Source: Thalassobacterium sedimentorum (lineage in GTDB: Bacteria > Verrucomicrobiota > Verrucomicrobiia > Opitutales > Coraliomargaritaceae). From it: 34,244 bases of DNA. The translations under genes and the position numbers were made by a program. How positions within the stretch are numbered: position 1 is the first letter of the stretch; every line of letters starts with the position of its first letter. The notes under the pieces are model-generated. The model saw only the letters and a program-made list of their open reading frames with translations, made no database searches and had not been told where the DNA came from. Shown piece by piece: positions 23,965 through 32,114 of the stretch. The DNA is taken from NCBI RefSeq assembly GCF_031127905.1, contig NZ_JARXIC010000035.1:1-34244 (forward strand), read 5' to 3'.

Positions 23965-25922
23965 GAAAGCACATACACATCGGAGCCGCTGCGCTCAATA
24001 CAACGCCAAAGGATTGGAGCGGGAATACCGACATGATTCTTGCGGTGATCGACGAAGCGAAGCGGCGAGGTTTGGGTTTGCTCTGTTTGCCCGAACTGGT
24101 GACTACGGGTTATGGCTGTGAGGATGAGTTTCATGCACCCTATGTCTCCGAGTGGGCTATGCGTATTCTGTTGGAAAAAATCATTCCAGCCACGCGTGAG
24201 ATCGCGGTCACGGTGGGGCTGCCCATTCGTAGTCATGGGGCAACTTACAACGCGATCGCGGTGGTGGTGAATGCAGAGTTGCTTGGCTTTGCGGTGAAAC
24301 AAAATCTAGCGGGTGATGGTATTCACTATGAGCCACGTTTTTTTAAGGCATGGCCGAGCGGACACGTAGAACACTATGATTTTGATGGAGGCCGTTGCTT
24401 GATTGGAGATCTCGTCTTCGAAATCGATGGGCTTCGGGTAGGCTTCGAGATTTGTGAAGATGCTTGGGTGGCTGGCCGCCCAGGTGTGGAGTTGGCTCAG
24501 CGGGCGGTGGATGTTATTTTGAATCCATCGGCGAGTCATTTTTCGTTTGGAAAGAGTCGGATTCGCGAGCGTTTTGTTCAGGAGGGCTCACGCGCCTTCC
24601 ATTGTGTCTATGTCTATGCTAATCTGATCGGCAACGAAGCTGGGCGTGCGATTTACGACGGTGATTGCCTGATCGCGACACAAGGTGCGATTGTTGCACG
24701 CACGGAGCCTTTTCAGTTCCAAGACTACTTACTGATTGATGCAGTGGTCGATGTGGAAGCGAATCGAGTGAACCGAAACCGTCAGGCTAGCTATCGTCCT
24801 ACATTTGATGCAGTCGAGCGTCTCAGTGTGAGCGAGTGGCAGGTATGGACGGAGGCCGCCTTTACGAAAGCCGTGCCGATGCGCACAGCTTACACACAAA
24901 ACGAGGAGTTTTACCGTGCCGTCACGCTGGGGCTATTCGACTATATGCGTAAGGCGCGCACAAATGGATTTGCGATTTCGCTCAGTGGCGGTGCTGATTC
25001 GGCCGCCTGCCTGGCTTTGGTTTATCTGATGGCGAAGACAGTGCTGCAGGAGAACCCTCAACACCCTTATGTGCGGCAACTCTTAGGAGATGCGGATACG
25101 ACGACTGAGGCCTTGATGCGGCGCATCTGTGTCTGTGCGTATCAGGGCACGATCAATAGCTCGGACACGACGGAAGACGCGGCTCGTGTCTTAGCGGAGG
25201 AGACGGGCGCGCAATTCGTCTCGATCAACGTGCAAGCCCTGGTCGATGAGTACGAGACGATTCTCAGTGGTTACCTCGGGCGTCCGCTCAACTGGGAGAC
25301 CGATGATATTAGCCGACAGAATATTCAGGCCCGCTGCCGAGCGCCGGGAATTTGGGCGATGGCCAATGCCAGTAACTACCTCTTGCTCTCGACCAGCAAC
25401 CGCAGTGAAGCAGCGGTGGGGTATTGTACCATGGACGGGGATACGGCGGGGAGTCTGTCGCCGGTCGCTGGGATTGATAAAACATTCCTGCGTCAATGGT
25501 TGGTTTGGGCGGAGCGGGAGCACTTGCCGAGTTTGCAGATTGTCAACGGTCTCAACCCGACAGCGGAGCTGCGCCCACTCAGTGCCGACCAAACGGATGA
25601 GGAAGACTTGATGCCTTATCCCATTCTGAATCGTATTCAAAAGTTGGCTGTGGTGCAAAAAAAGAGCCCCCGCGCCATCTTTGATTGCTTGCAGGATGAA
25701 GTCGAGGGGGCAAGTGCGGAGCAGACATTCGCGTGGTTGAAGCGCTACTTTAGCTTGTGGAGTCGTAATCAATGGAAACGGGAGCGGTACGCTCCGAGTT
25801 TTCATGTCGACGACGAGAATCTCGATCCGCGCAGTTGGTGCCGATATCCAATCCTTTCCGGAGGTTATATCGACGAGCTTGCGGAGTTGGAGGCTTTTGT
25901 TTTCACTTTCAAAGGAAATTAA
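23961..25922 (+). CDS. nadE: Glutamine-dependent NAD+ synthetase
   Basis: NadE amidates nicotinate adenine dinucleotide to NAD using glutamine. The 653-residue protein has an N-terminal carbon-nitrogen hydrolase (glutaminase) domain. Its catalytic Glu, Lys and Cys are visible in LCLPELVTTGYG (near residue 47), VKQNLAGDGIHYEPRFF (near 113) and FEICEDAWV (near 157). The synthetase domain has the PP-loop SLSGGADSAACLAL near 340, then STSNRSEAAVGYCTMDGDTAGSLSP near 475. The length matches the two-domain bacterial enzyme. Start codon overlaps the pncB stop (ATGA), so the two are coupled. Nicotinate mononucleotide adenylyltransferase for the middle step of this route is not in the window. Confidence 0.97.
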   Translation: MRKHIHIGAAALNTTPKDWSGNTDMILAVIDEAKRRGLGLLCLPELVTTGYGCEDEFHAPYVSEWAMRILLEKIIPATREIAVTVGLPIRSHGATYNAIAVVVNAELLGFAVKQNLAGDGIHYEPRFFKAWPSGHVEHYDFDGGRCLIGDLVFEIDGLRVGFEICEDAWVAGRPGVELAQRAVDVILNPSASHFSFGKSRIRERFVQEGSRAFHCVYVYANLIGNEAGRAIYDGDCLIATQGAIVARTEPFQFQDYLLIDAVVDVEANRVNRNRQASYRPTFDAVERLSVSEWQVWTEAAFTKAVPMRTAYTQNEEFYRAVTLGLFDYMRKARTNGFAISLSGGADSAACLALVYLMAKTVLQENPQHPYVRQLLGDADTTTEALMRRICVCAYQGTINSSDTTEDAARVLAEETGAQFVSINVQALVDEYETILSGYLGRPLNWETDDISRQNIQARCRAPGIWAMANASNYLLLSTSNRSEAAVGYCTMDGDTAGSLSPVAGIDKTFLRQWLVWAEREHLPSLQIVNGLNPTAELRPLSADQTDEEDLMPYPILNRIQKLAVVQKKSPRAIFDCLQDEVEGASAEQTFAWLKRYFSLWSRNQWKRERYAPSFHVDDENLDPRSWCRYPILSGGYIDELAELEAFVFTFKGN

Positions 25923-25928
25923 GCGACT

Positions 25929-26639
25929 ATGCCACCATCTAGAAAAGCAGCCAGACCGACAGAGTTATCCTCGTTTATTGTATCCGTGGATAGCGTCATC
26001 TTTGCCTATATGAACCAGGCGGTGTATATTCCGCTCATTATGCGTGCGGTTGAGCCGTTCCAGAATTGTTGGAGTTTGCCTGGAGGGCCGATTTTAGAGA
26101 AAGAAACGCCGGAGTCTGCTTGCTTGCGGAAGCTCGAAGAAGACATGGGTTTGAAGGTCGAGTATTTGGAGCAGCTTTATACCTTTGGTGCGCCCGATCG
26201 TGACCCGCGAAAGCGTGCCTTTAGTATCAGTTATTTTGCGCTGATCGCCGAGAGTGAGGAGCCTCTTTCATGGGGGCAGGATTCTCGGACGGCGCAATGG
26301 TTTCATATCGATCAACTGCCCGAAGTCGGCTGGGCTTTCGACCACCAGCAAATAGTTCAGATGGCGATCAAACGGCTAAGAGCCAAGCTGAGCTATGAGC
26401 CTATCGGGCTGAGCTTGCTGGCTGAGGAGTTCAGTCTGTCTGAATTGAAGCGTATTTACGATGTCATCCTCGGCACCGAATTGGATCGACGGAATTTCCA
26501 GAAGAAGCTAAAGTCGACTGGCCTGTTGATCCCGACCCGCACCGTGCCCAGTCCCCGTGGTAAACCGAGCCAGTTGTATCGCTTCGACGAAGCGCGTTAT
26601 AAGCAGCTCAAGGAGGAGGGGCTCTCCTTCGGGTTTTGA
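25929..26639 (+). CDS. nrtR: NrtR, Nudix-related transcriptional regulator of NAD genes
   Basis: NrtR proteins fuse a ligand-sensing Nudix domain to a winged helix and repress NAD-metabolism genes, typically releasing DNA on binding ADP-ribose or related nucleotides. The 236-residue protein has the Nudix box GPILEKETPESACLRKLEEDMG (residues 56-77) in which the usual RE pair is RK, consistent with reduced catalysis. A winged-helix region follows near residues 155-230 (SLLAEEFSLSELKRIYDVILGTELDRRNFQKKLKSTG, SPRGKPSQLYRF), typical of NrtR. It begins six bases after the nadE stop. Matching operators lie before pncB and pncA. Confidence 0.93.
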   Translation: MPPSRKAARPTELSSFIVSVDSVIFAYMNQAVYIPLIMRAVEPFQNCWSLPGGPILEKETPESACLRKLEEDMGLKVEYLEQLYTFGAPDRDPRKRAFSISYFALIAESEEPLSWGQDSRTAQWFHIDQLPEVGWAFDHQQIVQMAIKRLRAKLSYEPIGLSLLAEEFSLSELKRIYDVILGTELDRRNFQKKLKSTGLLIPTRTVPSPRGKPSQLYRFDEARYKQLKEEGLSFGF

Positions 26640-26763
26640 GCGTGTCCTGTTCTTGTCGTCCTTATAAATGCGGAAGAAGATCCTTGGTTACTTATGGGCT
26701 TAGGCGGTATGAAATAATATAAGAATTAGAAATGCATTTGAAAGTGTTGGAGCTTTTTATTAA

Positions 26764-26778
26764 GTGTAAAATGTACAC
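26764..26778. promoter_or_regulatory. NrtR-type operator A upstream of pncA
   Basis: GTGTA-N5-TACAC, the same core as the pncB operator, overlapping the -35 region (TACACA, 26774-26779) of the proposed pncA promoter. It lies about 45 bases before the pncA start. Confidence 0.75.
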
Positions 26779-26802
26779 AATATGATTGACGGTTGTTATA
26801 AT
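26774..26802 (+). promoter_or_regulatory. Sigma70-type promoter of the pncA operon
   Basis: A perfect TATAAT lies at 26797-26802. TACACA at 26774-26779, 17 bases upstream, matches four of six -35 positions. Transcription would start near 26809, inside operator B. NrtR bound at A and B would therefore cover both the -35 element and the start site. Confidence 0.6.
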
Positions 26803-26816
26803 TGTAAATTATACAC
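26802..26816. promoter_or_regulatory. NrtR-type operator B upstream of pncA
   Basis: TTGTA-N5-TACAC differs from operator A by one base in the left half-site. The centres of A and B are 38 bases apart. B ends eight bases before the pncA start. Together with the pncB site, these make three copies of one motif near genes of one pathway. Confidence 0.7.
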
Positions 26817-26823
26817 TTAACCT

Positions 26824-27387
26824 ATGGAGGCGAAAACAGCACTGATAATTGTCGATTTGAACAATGACTTTCTGCCGGGCGGCGCGTTGGGCGTCGCGGG
26901 TGGAGATGTCATTTTGCCGGTTATTAACAAGCTAGCTGGAGGCGGAGACTATGCGACTGTCGTGGCGACGCAGGATTGGCATTTGGGCGATCATGTATCT
27001 TTTGAGACTTGGCCCGCCCATTGTGTGGCGGGCACTTTTGGTGCGGAGTTGCATGCGGATTTGAATCAGACTAATGTGCATGCGGTCATTCGCAAGGGCT
27101 TCGATCAGGACGTTGATAGCTACAGCGGTTTTTACGATGAGCGAGGGGCGACCAATGGATTGGCCGAACTGTTGAAAGCACGCGGGATCGAGTGCGTCGA
27201 TATCGTTGGGATTGCCACTGATTACTGCGTGAAGGCGACTGCCATCGATGCCGTTCTACGAGCAGGACTCAAGGCGCGGGTTTTGCTTGAGGCCTGCCGT
27301 GGGGTTGGGGTGCACCCAGGCGATATTGATCAGGCTATCGAGGCAATGCGCACCGCGGGTGTAGAAATCGTGGACGGAACTTTATGA
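26824..27387 (+). CDS. pncA: Nicotinamidase
   Basis: PncA deamidates nicotinamide to nicotinate, feeding PncB. The 187-residue protein is of normal length. The catalytic triad is visible: Asp in LIIVDLNNDFLPGG (near residue 11), Lys in VIRKGFDQDVDSYSGF (near 90) and Cys in GIATDYCVKATAIDA (near 138). The metal-binding DWH is in VATQDWHLGDH with WPAHCVAGT following. The enzyme looks complete. It opens an operon in which the following genes overlap or abut, and is controlled by two NrtR-type operators. No ribosome site is visible before the ATG. Confidence 0.97.
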   Translation: MEAKTALIIVDLNNDFLPGGALGVAGGDVILPVINKLAGGGDYATVVATQDWHLGDHVSFETWPAHCVAGTFGAELHADLNQTNVHAVIRKGFDQDVDSYSGFYDERGATNGLAELLKARGIECVDIVGIATDYCVKATAIDAVLRAGLKARVLLEACRGVGVHPGDIDQAIEAMRTAGVEIVDGTL

Positions 27388-27956
27388 AAGCGATCAAACA
27401 TACAATCTTGAGTGATACCAAATGGCTGAAATTGGTGGAGGCTGAAGCCGAGATCAAGGGGCGCACCAAGCAGTGGGTTTATTGTAGTCGTCGCAGAGAT
27501 ATTGAGCAGTCGATTAAAACACCCGATGCGGTGGTGATTGTTCCGTTCGTGAAGCATCCGGAAGGGACAAAATTGCTACTTGTTCGTGAGTATCGCATGC
27601 CGATCAACCAAACGATGATAGCCTTGCCAGCTGGCCTCGTTGATCCAGGAGAAAGGTGTGAGTCGACAGCTGAGCGTGAGCTTTTGGAAGAGACTGGCTA
27701 TGCGGTCACCGCGGTTCTGGATAAGAGTCCGCCGACCCTATTTCCATCTGCGGGGCTGACCGATGAGTGCTTTCAATTTGTATTTGTGGAAGCGGAGTAT
27801 CGCGGTCCAGCTGCGCCGGAAGCTTCTGAAGAAATTGAAGTCGTGCCTGTCACCATCGAGGGCTTACGTACTTTAATGGCGGGAACCCCTGCGTTTTGCG
27901 GCCGCACCTGGCCGCTTTGTTATCAATACTTACAAATGAATAAATTCCCGATTTAA
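27384..27956 (+). CDS. Nudix hydrolase, ADP-ribose pyrophosphatase-like
   Basis: The 190-residue protein has a perfect Nudix box GLVDPGERCESTAERELLEETG (residues 75-96), preceded by ALPA. Then comes PPTLFPSAGLTDECFQFVFVEAEY, where Ser-Ala-Gly-Leu-Thr-Asp-Glu and the nearby Pro are typical of ADP-ribose pyrophosphatases (NudF/NUDT5 type). Such an enzyme cleaves ADP-ribose, released by NAD-consuming enzymes, into AMP and ribose 5-phosphate. It overlaps pncA by four bases and lies in the same operon. The same box can act on other sugar nucleotides, but the context favours ADP-ribose. Confidence 0.9.
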   Translation: MKAIKHTILSDTKWLKLVEAEAEIKGRTKQWVYCSRRRDIEQSIKTPDAVVIVPFVKHPEGTKLLLVREYRMPINQTMIALPAGLVDPGERCESTAERELLEETGYAVTAVLDKSPPTLFPSAGLTDECFQFVFVEAEYRGPAAPEASEEIEVVPVTIEGLRTLMAGTPAFCGRTWPLCYQYLQMNKFPI

Positions 27957-27957
27957 A

Positions 27958-28143
27958 ATGATTACACTGAATGATAAACTTTCCGGCTGTCTGCTAGGCC
28001 TTGCTTGCGGTGATGCGGTTGGCACGACCGTTGAGTTTAAAGAGCGAGGCGCTTTTGAGCCCTTGATTGATATGGGTCGAATTGCCAAGTCCTATCTAAT
28101 CGAATCTTTAGTCGAAGGGCTGATCCATGCGCGCAAAATATGA
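27958..28143 (+). pseudogene. ADP-ribosylglycohydrolase with internal deletion, 61 residues
   Basis: The first 39 residues (LSGCLLGLACGDAVGTTVEFKERGAFEPLIDM) match the N-terminus of ADP-ribosylglycohydrolases of the DraG/TriR-like family, normally about 260-330 residues. The text then jumps to GRIAKSYLIESLVEGLIHARKI, which I read as the family's last helix, so about 200 central residues are missing in frame near base 28075. All metal-binding Asp motifs of the family (DDT and DxDT) are absent. It cannot be an active hydrolase. It keeps a start, a stop and ATGA coupling to the next gene, one base after the Nudix stop. It may be a decaying gene or a retained small protein. Confidence 0.7.
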
Positions 28144-28604
28144 GAAACAAAGGTGATATTTCCGGCTTAGTCTGGGGCACTGCGGTGGGCGATTCGCTCG
28201 GCTTGCCCGCCGAAGGGATATCGCCGGCTGAGATTAAGAAGTTGGGCTGGCATGACAACTGGAAGCATCGCTTTATTTGTGGCAGAGGTATGCTAAGCGA
28301 TGATACCGAGCATACCTTGATGGTGTTGGAGGCTTTGACAGCAGCGATCCTCGGAGCGTTGGCCGGTGCCCAGTTGGGTCGTTCGGGCATTCCTGATGAA
28401 TGGGTCGAGCCCATAAACGATTGGCCCAAGGGAAAATCGTTTATTAAAGCTCACATACAATGCATCCACGATGGGAGAGCCGCCCGTTCTCCGTTTTTCT
28501 TGTTACAGCTCGCGCGTAATCTAATTTTTTTGATCATCGTCTTGCTTCACGGTCTGACGCGGTTAATCCCATTTCGGATGCGTAAAATGTTATTCACTGA
28601 TTAG
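28140..28604 (+). pseudogene. Second ADP-ribosylglycohydrolase with internal deletion, 154 residues
   Basis: Residues 9-66 match the N-terminal part of a different ADP-ribosylglycohydrolase subgroup: GLVWGTAVGDSLGLPAEGIS and GRGMLSDDTEHTLMVLEAL, which has the first metal-binding motif SDDTEH. At residue 67-69 (base ~28340) it continues with AAILGALAGAQLGRSGIPDEW, the region that in complete members follows GGDTDTVG. The second Asp motif and about 180-200 residues are thus lost in frame. The C-terminus ARNLIFLIIVLLHGLTRLIPF matches the hydrophobic end of that subgroup. With half the metal site missing it should be inactive in hydrolysis. Coupled to the preceding remnant by ATGA; pnuC follows. 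Confidence 0.72.
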
Positions 28605-28622
28605 GTCTGTTTGTTATTAAGA

Positions 28623-29180
28623 ATGACTGCATTTGAAGTAATTGCGAACGGTATAAATGCGGTCTCTGTGGTACTGGCTGCGAGAAATAGCGTCCACACT
28701 TGGTGGACTGGAGTTATTGGGTGTGTCTTGTTTGGGATCCTTTTCTTTGGTGCTCAATTGTATGCGGATGCCACTCTTCAAATATTTTTTATTATGACTT
28801 GTCTCTTTGGTTGGCTCAAGTGGACTAAGGGGGATGAGGGGGCGCCGGCTCCAGTAAAACGAAGCGGAGCTCGTTTGCTAAGTCTCATGGCAGGCTCGGG
28901 TGTCCTAGTGACGCTTGCTTATGGCTTTCTTTTGCATGTCTATACGGATGCGTATGCGCCATTTCTGGATTCTACGGTTTTGGCCTTTAGTGTGTTGGGG
29001 CAATTGTTACTCATGCAGCGTAGAATCGAAACTTGGTGGTGTTGGATTTTAGTGGATATCATTGCCGTGCCGCTCTTCGCATCACGGGGATTGTATGTAA
29101 CCTCTGTGCTGTATGCGGCCTTTCTAGCCAATGCGGTGTTCGGATTGCTCCGGTGGAAACGGGAAATGAGGAAAGCATGA
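28623..29180 (+). CDS. pnuC: Nicotinamide riboside transporter PnuC
   Basis: PnuC proteins are seven- or eight-helix inner-membrane facilitators, mainly for nicotinamide riboside, which is trapped by phosphorylation inside the cell. From the ATG at 28623 the protein has 185 residues and alternating hydrophobic helices. The recognisable motifs are FEVIANGINAVSVVLAARNSVHTWWTGVIGCVLFG and ETWWCWILVDIIAVPLF with NAVFGLLRWKR at the end; the paired W-W residues are typical of PnuC. It overlaps nadR by the ATGA junction, linking uptake to phosphorylation. A TTG four codons upstream is an alternative start. Confidence 0.93.
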   Translation: MTAFEVIANGINAVSVVLAARNSVHTWWTGVIGCVLFGILFFGAQLYADATLQIFFIMTCLFGWLKWTKGDEGAPAPVKRSGARLLSLMAGSGVLVTLAYGFLLHVYTDAYAPFLDSTVLAFSVLGQLLLMQRRIETWWCWILVDIIAVPLFASRGLYVTSVLYAAFLANAVFGLLRWKREMRKA

Positions 29181-30217
29181 GTTATCTATATGCTCGAGGC
29201 TTAGTTGTAGGGAAGTTTTCGCCGCTACATTTAGGGCATGAATCATTGATTCGAGCGGCATTGGAACGGTGTGAGCGTGTATACTTAATTTCATACTCGA
29301 ACCCAGAGTTTTCAGGATGTGAGCGGGCTCATCGGGAGCGATGGCTCAAGCTTCGTTTTCCGAATGTTCATTCAATTGTTATAGATGCCGAGAATGTTTC
29401 CTGCATGCTCGGTTCCGTGGGGTGGGACTACTTGCCTAGCAATGAAGCGGCTGCCGAAGTGCACCGTAAACTGTGCGCTGATATTTGCCTGCAAATTTTT
29501 AAGACCTCTGTGGATGTCGTTTTTAGTAGCGAGGATTATGGGGCAGGATTTGCCCGATATCTATCAGGTGCATTCAGTGTTTATTATTGTGCGCCAGTTG
29601 AAGTTGAAAGTGTCTGTTTAGATCCTTCGCGGCGGCGGTTACCAATTTCTGGTTCACAGATACGTGCGAATCCTCATCAGCATCGCGCTTATTTGAGCTC
29701 CGAAGTTTATTGTGATTTTGTGGAAAAGGTATGCTTCTTGGGGGGCGAATCGACGGGGAAAAGCACTTTATCCCGTCTAGCGGCCGAAAGGTTTGGTACG
29801 GAGTATGTGGCTGAGTATGGCCGGACACTGTGGGAAGCGCAGTCTGGTCTCTTGCTATACTCGGATATGTTGAAAATTGCTCAGGTTCAAATTGAGCAAG
29901 AGCAGCAGGCATCTATGTCAGCGAATCGTTATTTATTTTGCGATACGTCTCCTTTGACGACGCTTCTTTATAGCGACGAAATGTTTGGAGAGGTCGATGA
30001 CGCGTTGGAAGTTTTAGCGAACCGTCAATATGAGCATATTTTTCTGTGTGAACCTGACTTTGATTTTGTTCAGGATGGAACTCGAAAAGACGACTCATTC
30101 CGCCGCTACCAACACGATTGGTATATCCGGGAATTGAATAAGCGTGGACACCATTATATTCAGCTAAAGGGATCCATCGCGGAAAGACTCAAGGTGATCG
30201 AGTCGGTTCTATCGTGA
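29177..30217 (+). CDS. nadR: Bifunctional NMN adenylyltransferase / nicotinamide riboside kinase
   Basis: NadR-type enzymes phosphorylate nicotinamide riboside and adenylate the product to NAD. The 346-residue protein lacks the N-terminal helix-turn-helix of enteric NadR and starts with the nucleotidyltransferase domain: VVGKFSPLHLGHESLI (HxGH motif) near residue 10, ending with ISGSQIRANP near 163. The kinase domain follows with the P-loop LGGESTGKSTLSR near 192, then TEYVAEYGRTLWEAQ, LFCDTSPLTTLLY and FRRYQHDWYI. Both active sites appear intact. Its start overlaps the pnuC stop. An upstream extension of the frame covers pnuC and is rejected. It completes the salvage route from imported riboside to NAD. 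Confidence 0.94.
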   Translation: MSYLYARGLVVGKFSPLHLGHESLIRAALERCERVYLISYSNPEFSGCERAHRERWLKLRFPNVHSIVIDAENVSCMLGSVGWDYLPSNEAAAEVHRKLCADICLQIFKTSVDVVFSSEDYGAGFARYLSGAFSVYYCAPVEVESVCLDPSRRRLPISGSQIRANPHQHRAYLSSEVYCDFVEKVCFLGGESTGKSTLSRLAAERFGTEYVAEYGRTLWEAQSGLLLYSDMLKIAQVQIEQEQQASMSANRYLFCDTSPLTTLLYSDEMFGEVDDALEVLANRQYEHIFLCEPDFDFVQDGTRKDDSFRRYQHDWYIRELNKRGHHYIQLKGSIAERLKVIESVLS

Positions 30218-30354
30218 ACTGAGATTTTCAATAGCAAGGGGGCTGTCTAGTTTCCAATATAATAGAATGTGCTTAGCGCTATATGGTCTGTTCCCCCCGC
30301 GATTTCACAGTGAGTTCATAATGTTTTCAAAGAAGGGTTCTAGGATGGGGGACG

Positions 30355-32025
30355 ATGAAAACAATTCTATGCTTCTTCTTATTCAGTGTCGGTTTGAGCG
30401 CGTTGGGTGCTGCGGGCGACATTTCGCAGGCGACGGTGACCTTGCCCTATTCCGAATTGCGGGGCCTGCTGGAGCGGGCTCAAGCTGCCCGCGACGACCG
30501 CGTGCCGCCCAAGCCGCCGGTGGACGTGTGGGTGCAGTCGGCGAATTATGTGGTCGATTGCACGGATCTGGCTGCGGTCAGTTTGCAGGCTCGTTTCAGT
30601 GTGGTGAACCTTTCGGATACCTGGCAATCGGTCTTTTTAGTTAAGGACAGTGAGGGCATTCGCTCGCTGGATCCGCCGGATGCGAAACTGGTGCCGATGG
30701 ATGGCGGCCGTTGTTTACTCTTGGAGCCGAAAGCTGCGTCCATTGTGACGCTGGGGCTGCAGGCTGCGCCAGTGCAGCGTTCGCAGCGCGGTCAATTGCT
30801 GGCTGATTTTATGGCGGTGGGGGCGGGACAGTCGACTCTTGAGCTGCGGCATGCGGAGGATCCAGCGGCTATCATTGTGACGGGGGCAGTTGCTGCGAAT
30901 CGTGAGAAGACAAAATTCAGTTTACCGGCGTCTGGTGGGTCTGTGCAGGTCAAGTTGTATGCGCCCGAGGCGATGCAGCCGACGCAGTGGCAAGCTTCGG
31001 CGAAGCACTGGATTCGTGATATGGGGGGCGTGATGCAGGTGAGCTGTCACTTGCGGCTGAATGCGACTGACGGTGGCCTCACGTCCAGGGCACAAGTAAG
31101 CTTGGCGAGTCCTGCCAGCGTGAATTCTGTGGCGGACTTCGGCCGTGGTGGTGGCGTGCGTGATTCGATTGAGATGACAGCGCAGGGGCCGATCTTACAT
31201 TTGGAGTGGCCACACGACGAGGCGACCACACGGGAAGTGATGATTCAATATGCCGTGCCGATCGATCTGGTGGCGGAGCAATTCGCGGTGCCGCTTGTGA
31301 GGGTGGAGGGCGCGAAGAAGACCGACAGTGCTTGCTATCTTTCCGACTTCGATGGGGTCGAGGTGACGCCAACTGCCGGGGCGTGGATGCCGCTCGGGCG
31401 CTTGCCCGATTGGATGGGGGCGTCCGTGCGGATTGAGAAGCTGAGGTATCTCACGCTTTCGGATACAGCGGCCTTAGAACTATCTGCGCGGCCACTGCCA
31501 CGGGTGAAAACCGCCTCGGCCACGGTGGAGACGGCGGAGTATGTCAGCGAGTTGGTGGCCGAAGGAAGTCTGTTGCACCGAGCCAAGCTTGTGATCGAAC
31601 ACGCCGACGCGGCGGAATACCGTTTCGTGCTGCCGGCAGGTGGTAAACTGCTGTCTAGTTCGATCAACGGTCGCTCGATGGATCCGTTGTTGGCGGAAGA
31701 TGGCGGGCTGATCCTTAATTTGCCCAAAGGCAGTGGGACACATTCCAAGACCACAGTGGGCTATGTCTTTACCAGCAAAGGGCCAAAGATGAATCCCGTT
31801 GAGGGCAGAGTATCACTGGAGCTGCCGCGCACGCCCCTGTTTGTGCACCGCTTGATCTGGCAGCTGCAGTTGCCCAGTGAATATCAGGCCACCGCACTGG
31901 AGGGGAACGTCGTGATCGACGCCGGAGATGCGCATGGCGGATCGGTGCGTCTGAGTAAACAGATCTATGACGACGAAGCACCGATCGCTTCGCTCTATTA
32001 TACACGCCGAGACCTAGAGCGCTGA
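30355..32025 (+). CDS. Large secreted beta-rich protein, function unknown
   Basis: The 556-residue protein has a signal peptide (ILCFFLFSVGLSALGAAG, cleavage near 20) and no later membrane helix. A conserved-looking start reads ATVTLPYSELRGLLERAQAA, then VDVWVQSANYVVDCTDLAAVSLQARFSVVNLSD, followed by repeated beta-sandwich-like segments. Near the C-terminus, LELPRTPLFVHRLIWQLQLPSEYQATALEGNV is also strand-rich. I do not recognise a family. It is followed, 89-116 bases on, by the CreD-like membrane protein. The pair may form an envelope complex (inference). A purine-rich GGATGGGGGACG before the ATG is a weak ribosome site. Confidence 0.75.
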   Translation: MKTILCFFLFSVGLSALGAAGDISQATVTLPYSELRGLLERAQAARDDRVPPKPPVDVWVQSANYVVDCTDLAAVSLQARFSVVNLSDTWQSVFLVKDSEGIRSLDPPDAKLVPMDGGRCLLLEPKAASIVTLGLQAAPVQRSQRGQLLADFMAVGAGQSTLELRHAEDPAAIIVTGAVAANREKTKFSLPASGGSVQVKLYAPEAMQPTQWQASAKHWIRDMGGVMQVSCHLRLNATDGGLTSRAQVSLASPASVNSVADFGRGGGVRDSIEMTAQGPILHLEWPHDEATTREVMIQYAVPIDLVAEQFAVPLVRVEGAKKTDSACYLSDFDGVEVTPTAGAWMPLGRLPDWMGASVRIEKLRYLTLSDTAALELSARPLPRVKTASATVETAEYVSELVAEGSLLHRAKLVIEHADAAEYRFVLPAGGKLLSSSINGRSMDPLLAEDGGLILNLPKGSGTHSKTTVGYVFTSKGPKMNPVEGRVSLELPRTPLFVHRLIWQLQLPSEYQATALEGNVVIDAGDAHGGSVRLSKQIYDDEAPIASLYYTRRDLER

Positions 32026-32026
32026 A

Positions 32027-32114
32027 GCTTTATTTGTAGGGGCTTCACTAGTGACGTCCGCCGAAGCAAAGCACGCAAGCACGATGGTCTTCACCAGTGA
32101 GGTCTCTGCGAGAG
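32027..32114. other. Intergenic element with two GCTTCAC/TCTTCAC hairpins
   Basis: At 32036-32060 GTAGGGGCTTCACTAGTGACGTCCG and near 32085-32105 GGTCTTCACCAGTGAGGTC are related imperfect hairpins. A reverse copy (GGTCTTCACAAGTGAAGCCCC) lies at 34152-34172. They look like a second dispersed repeat family. The element sits between the secreted protein and the CreD-like gene. Confidence 0.5.

Noticed and set aside
29033-29176. Upstream extension of nadR
   Set aside because: It lies wholly within pnuC in another frame; the ATG at 29177 with ATGA overlap starts directly at the nucleotidyltransferase domain.
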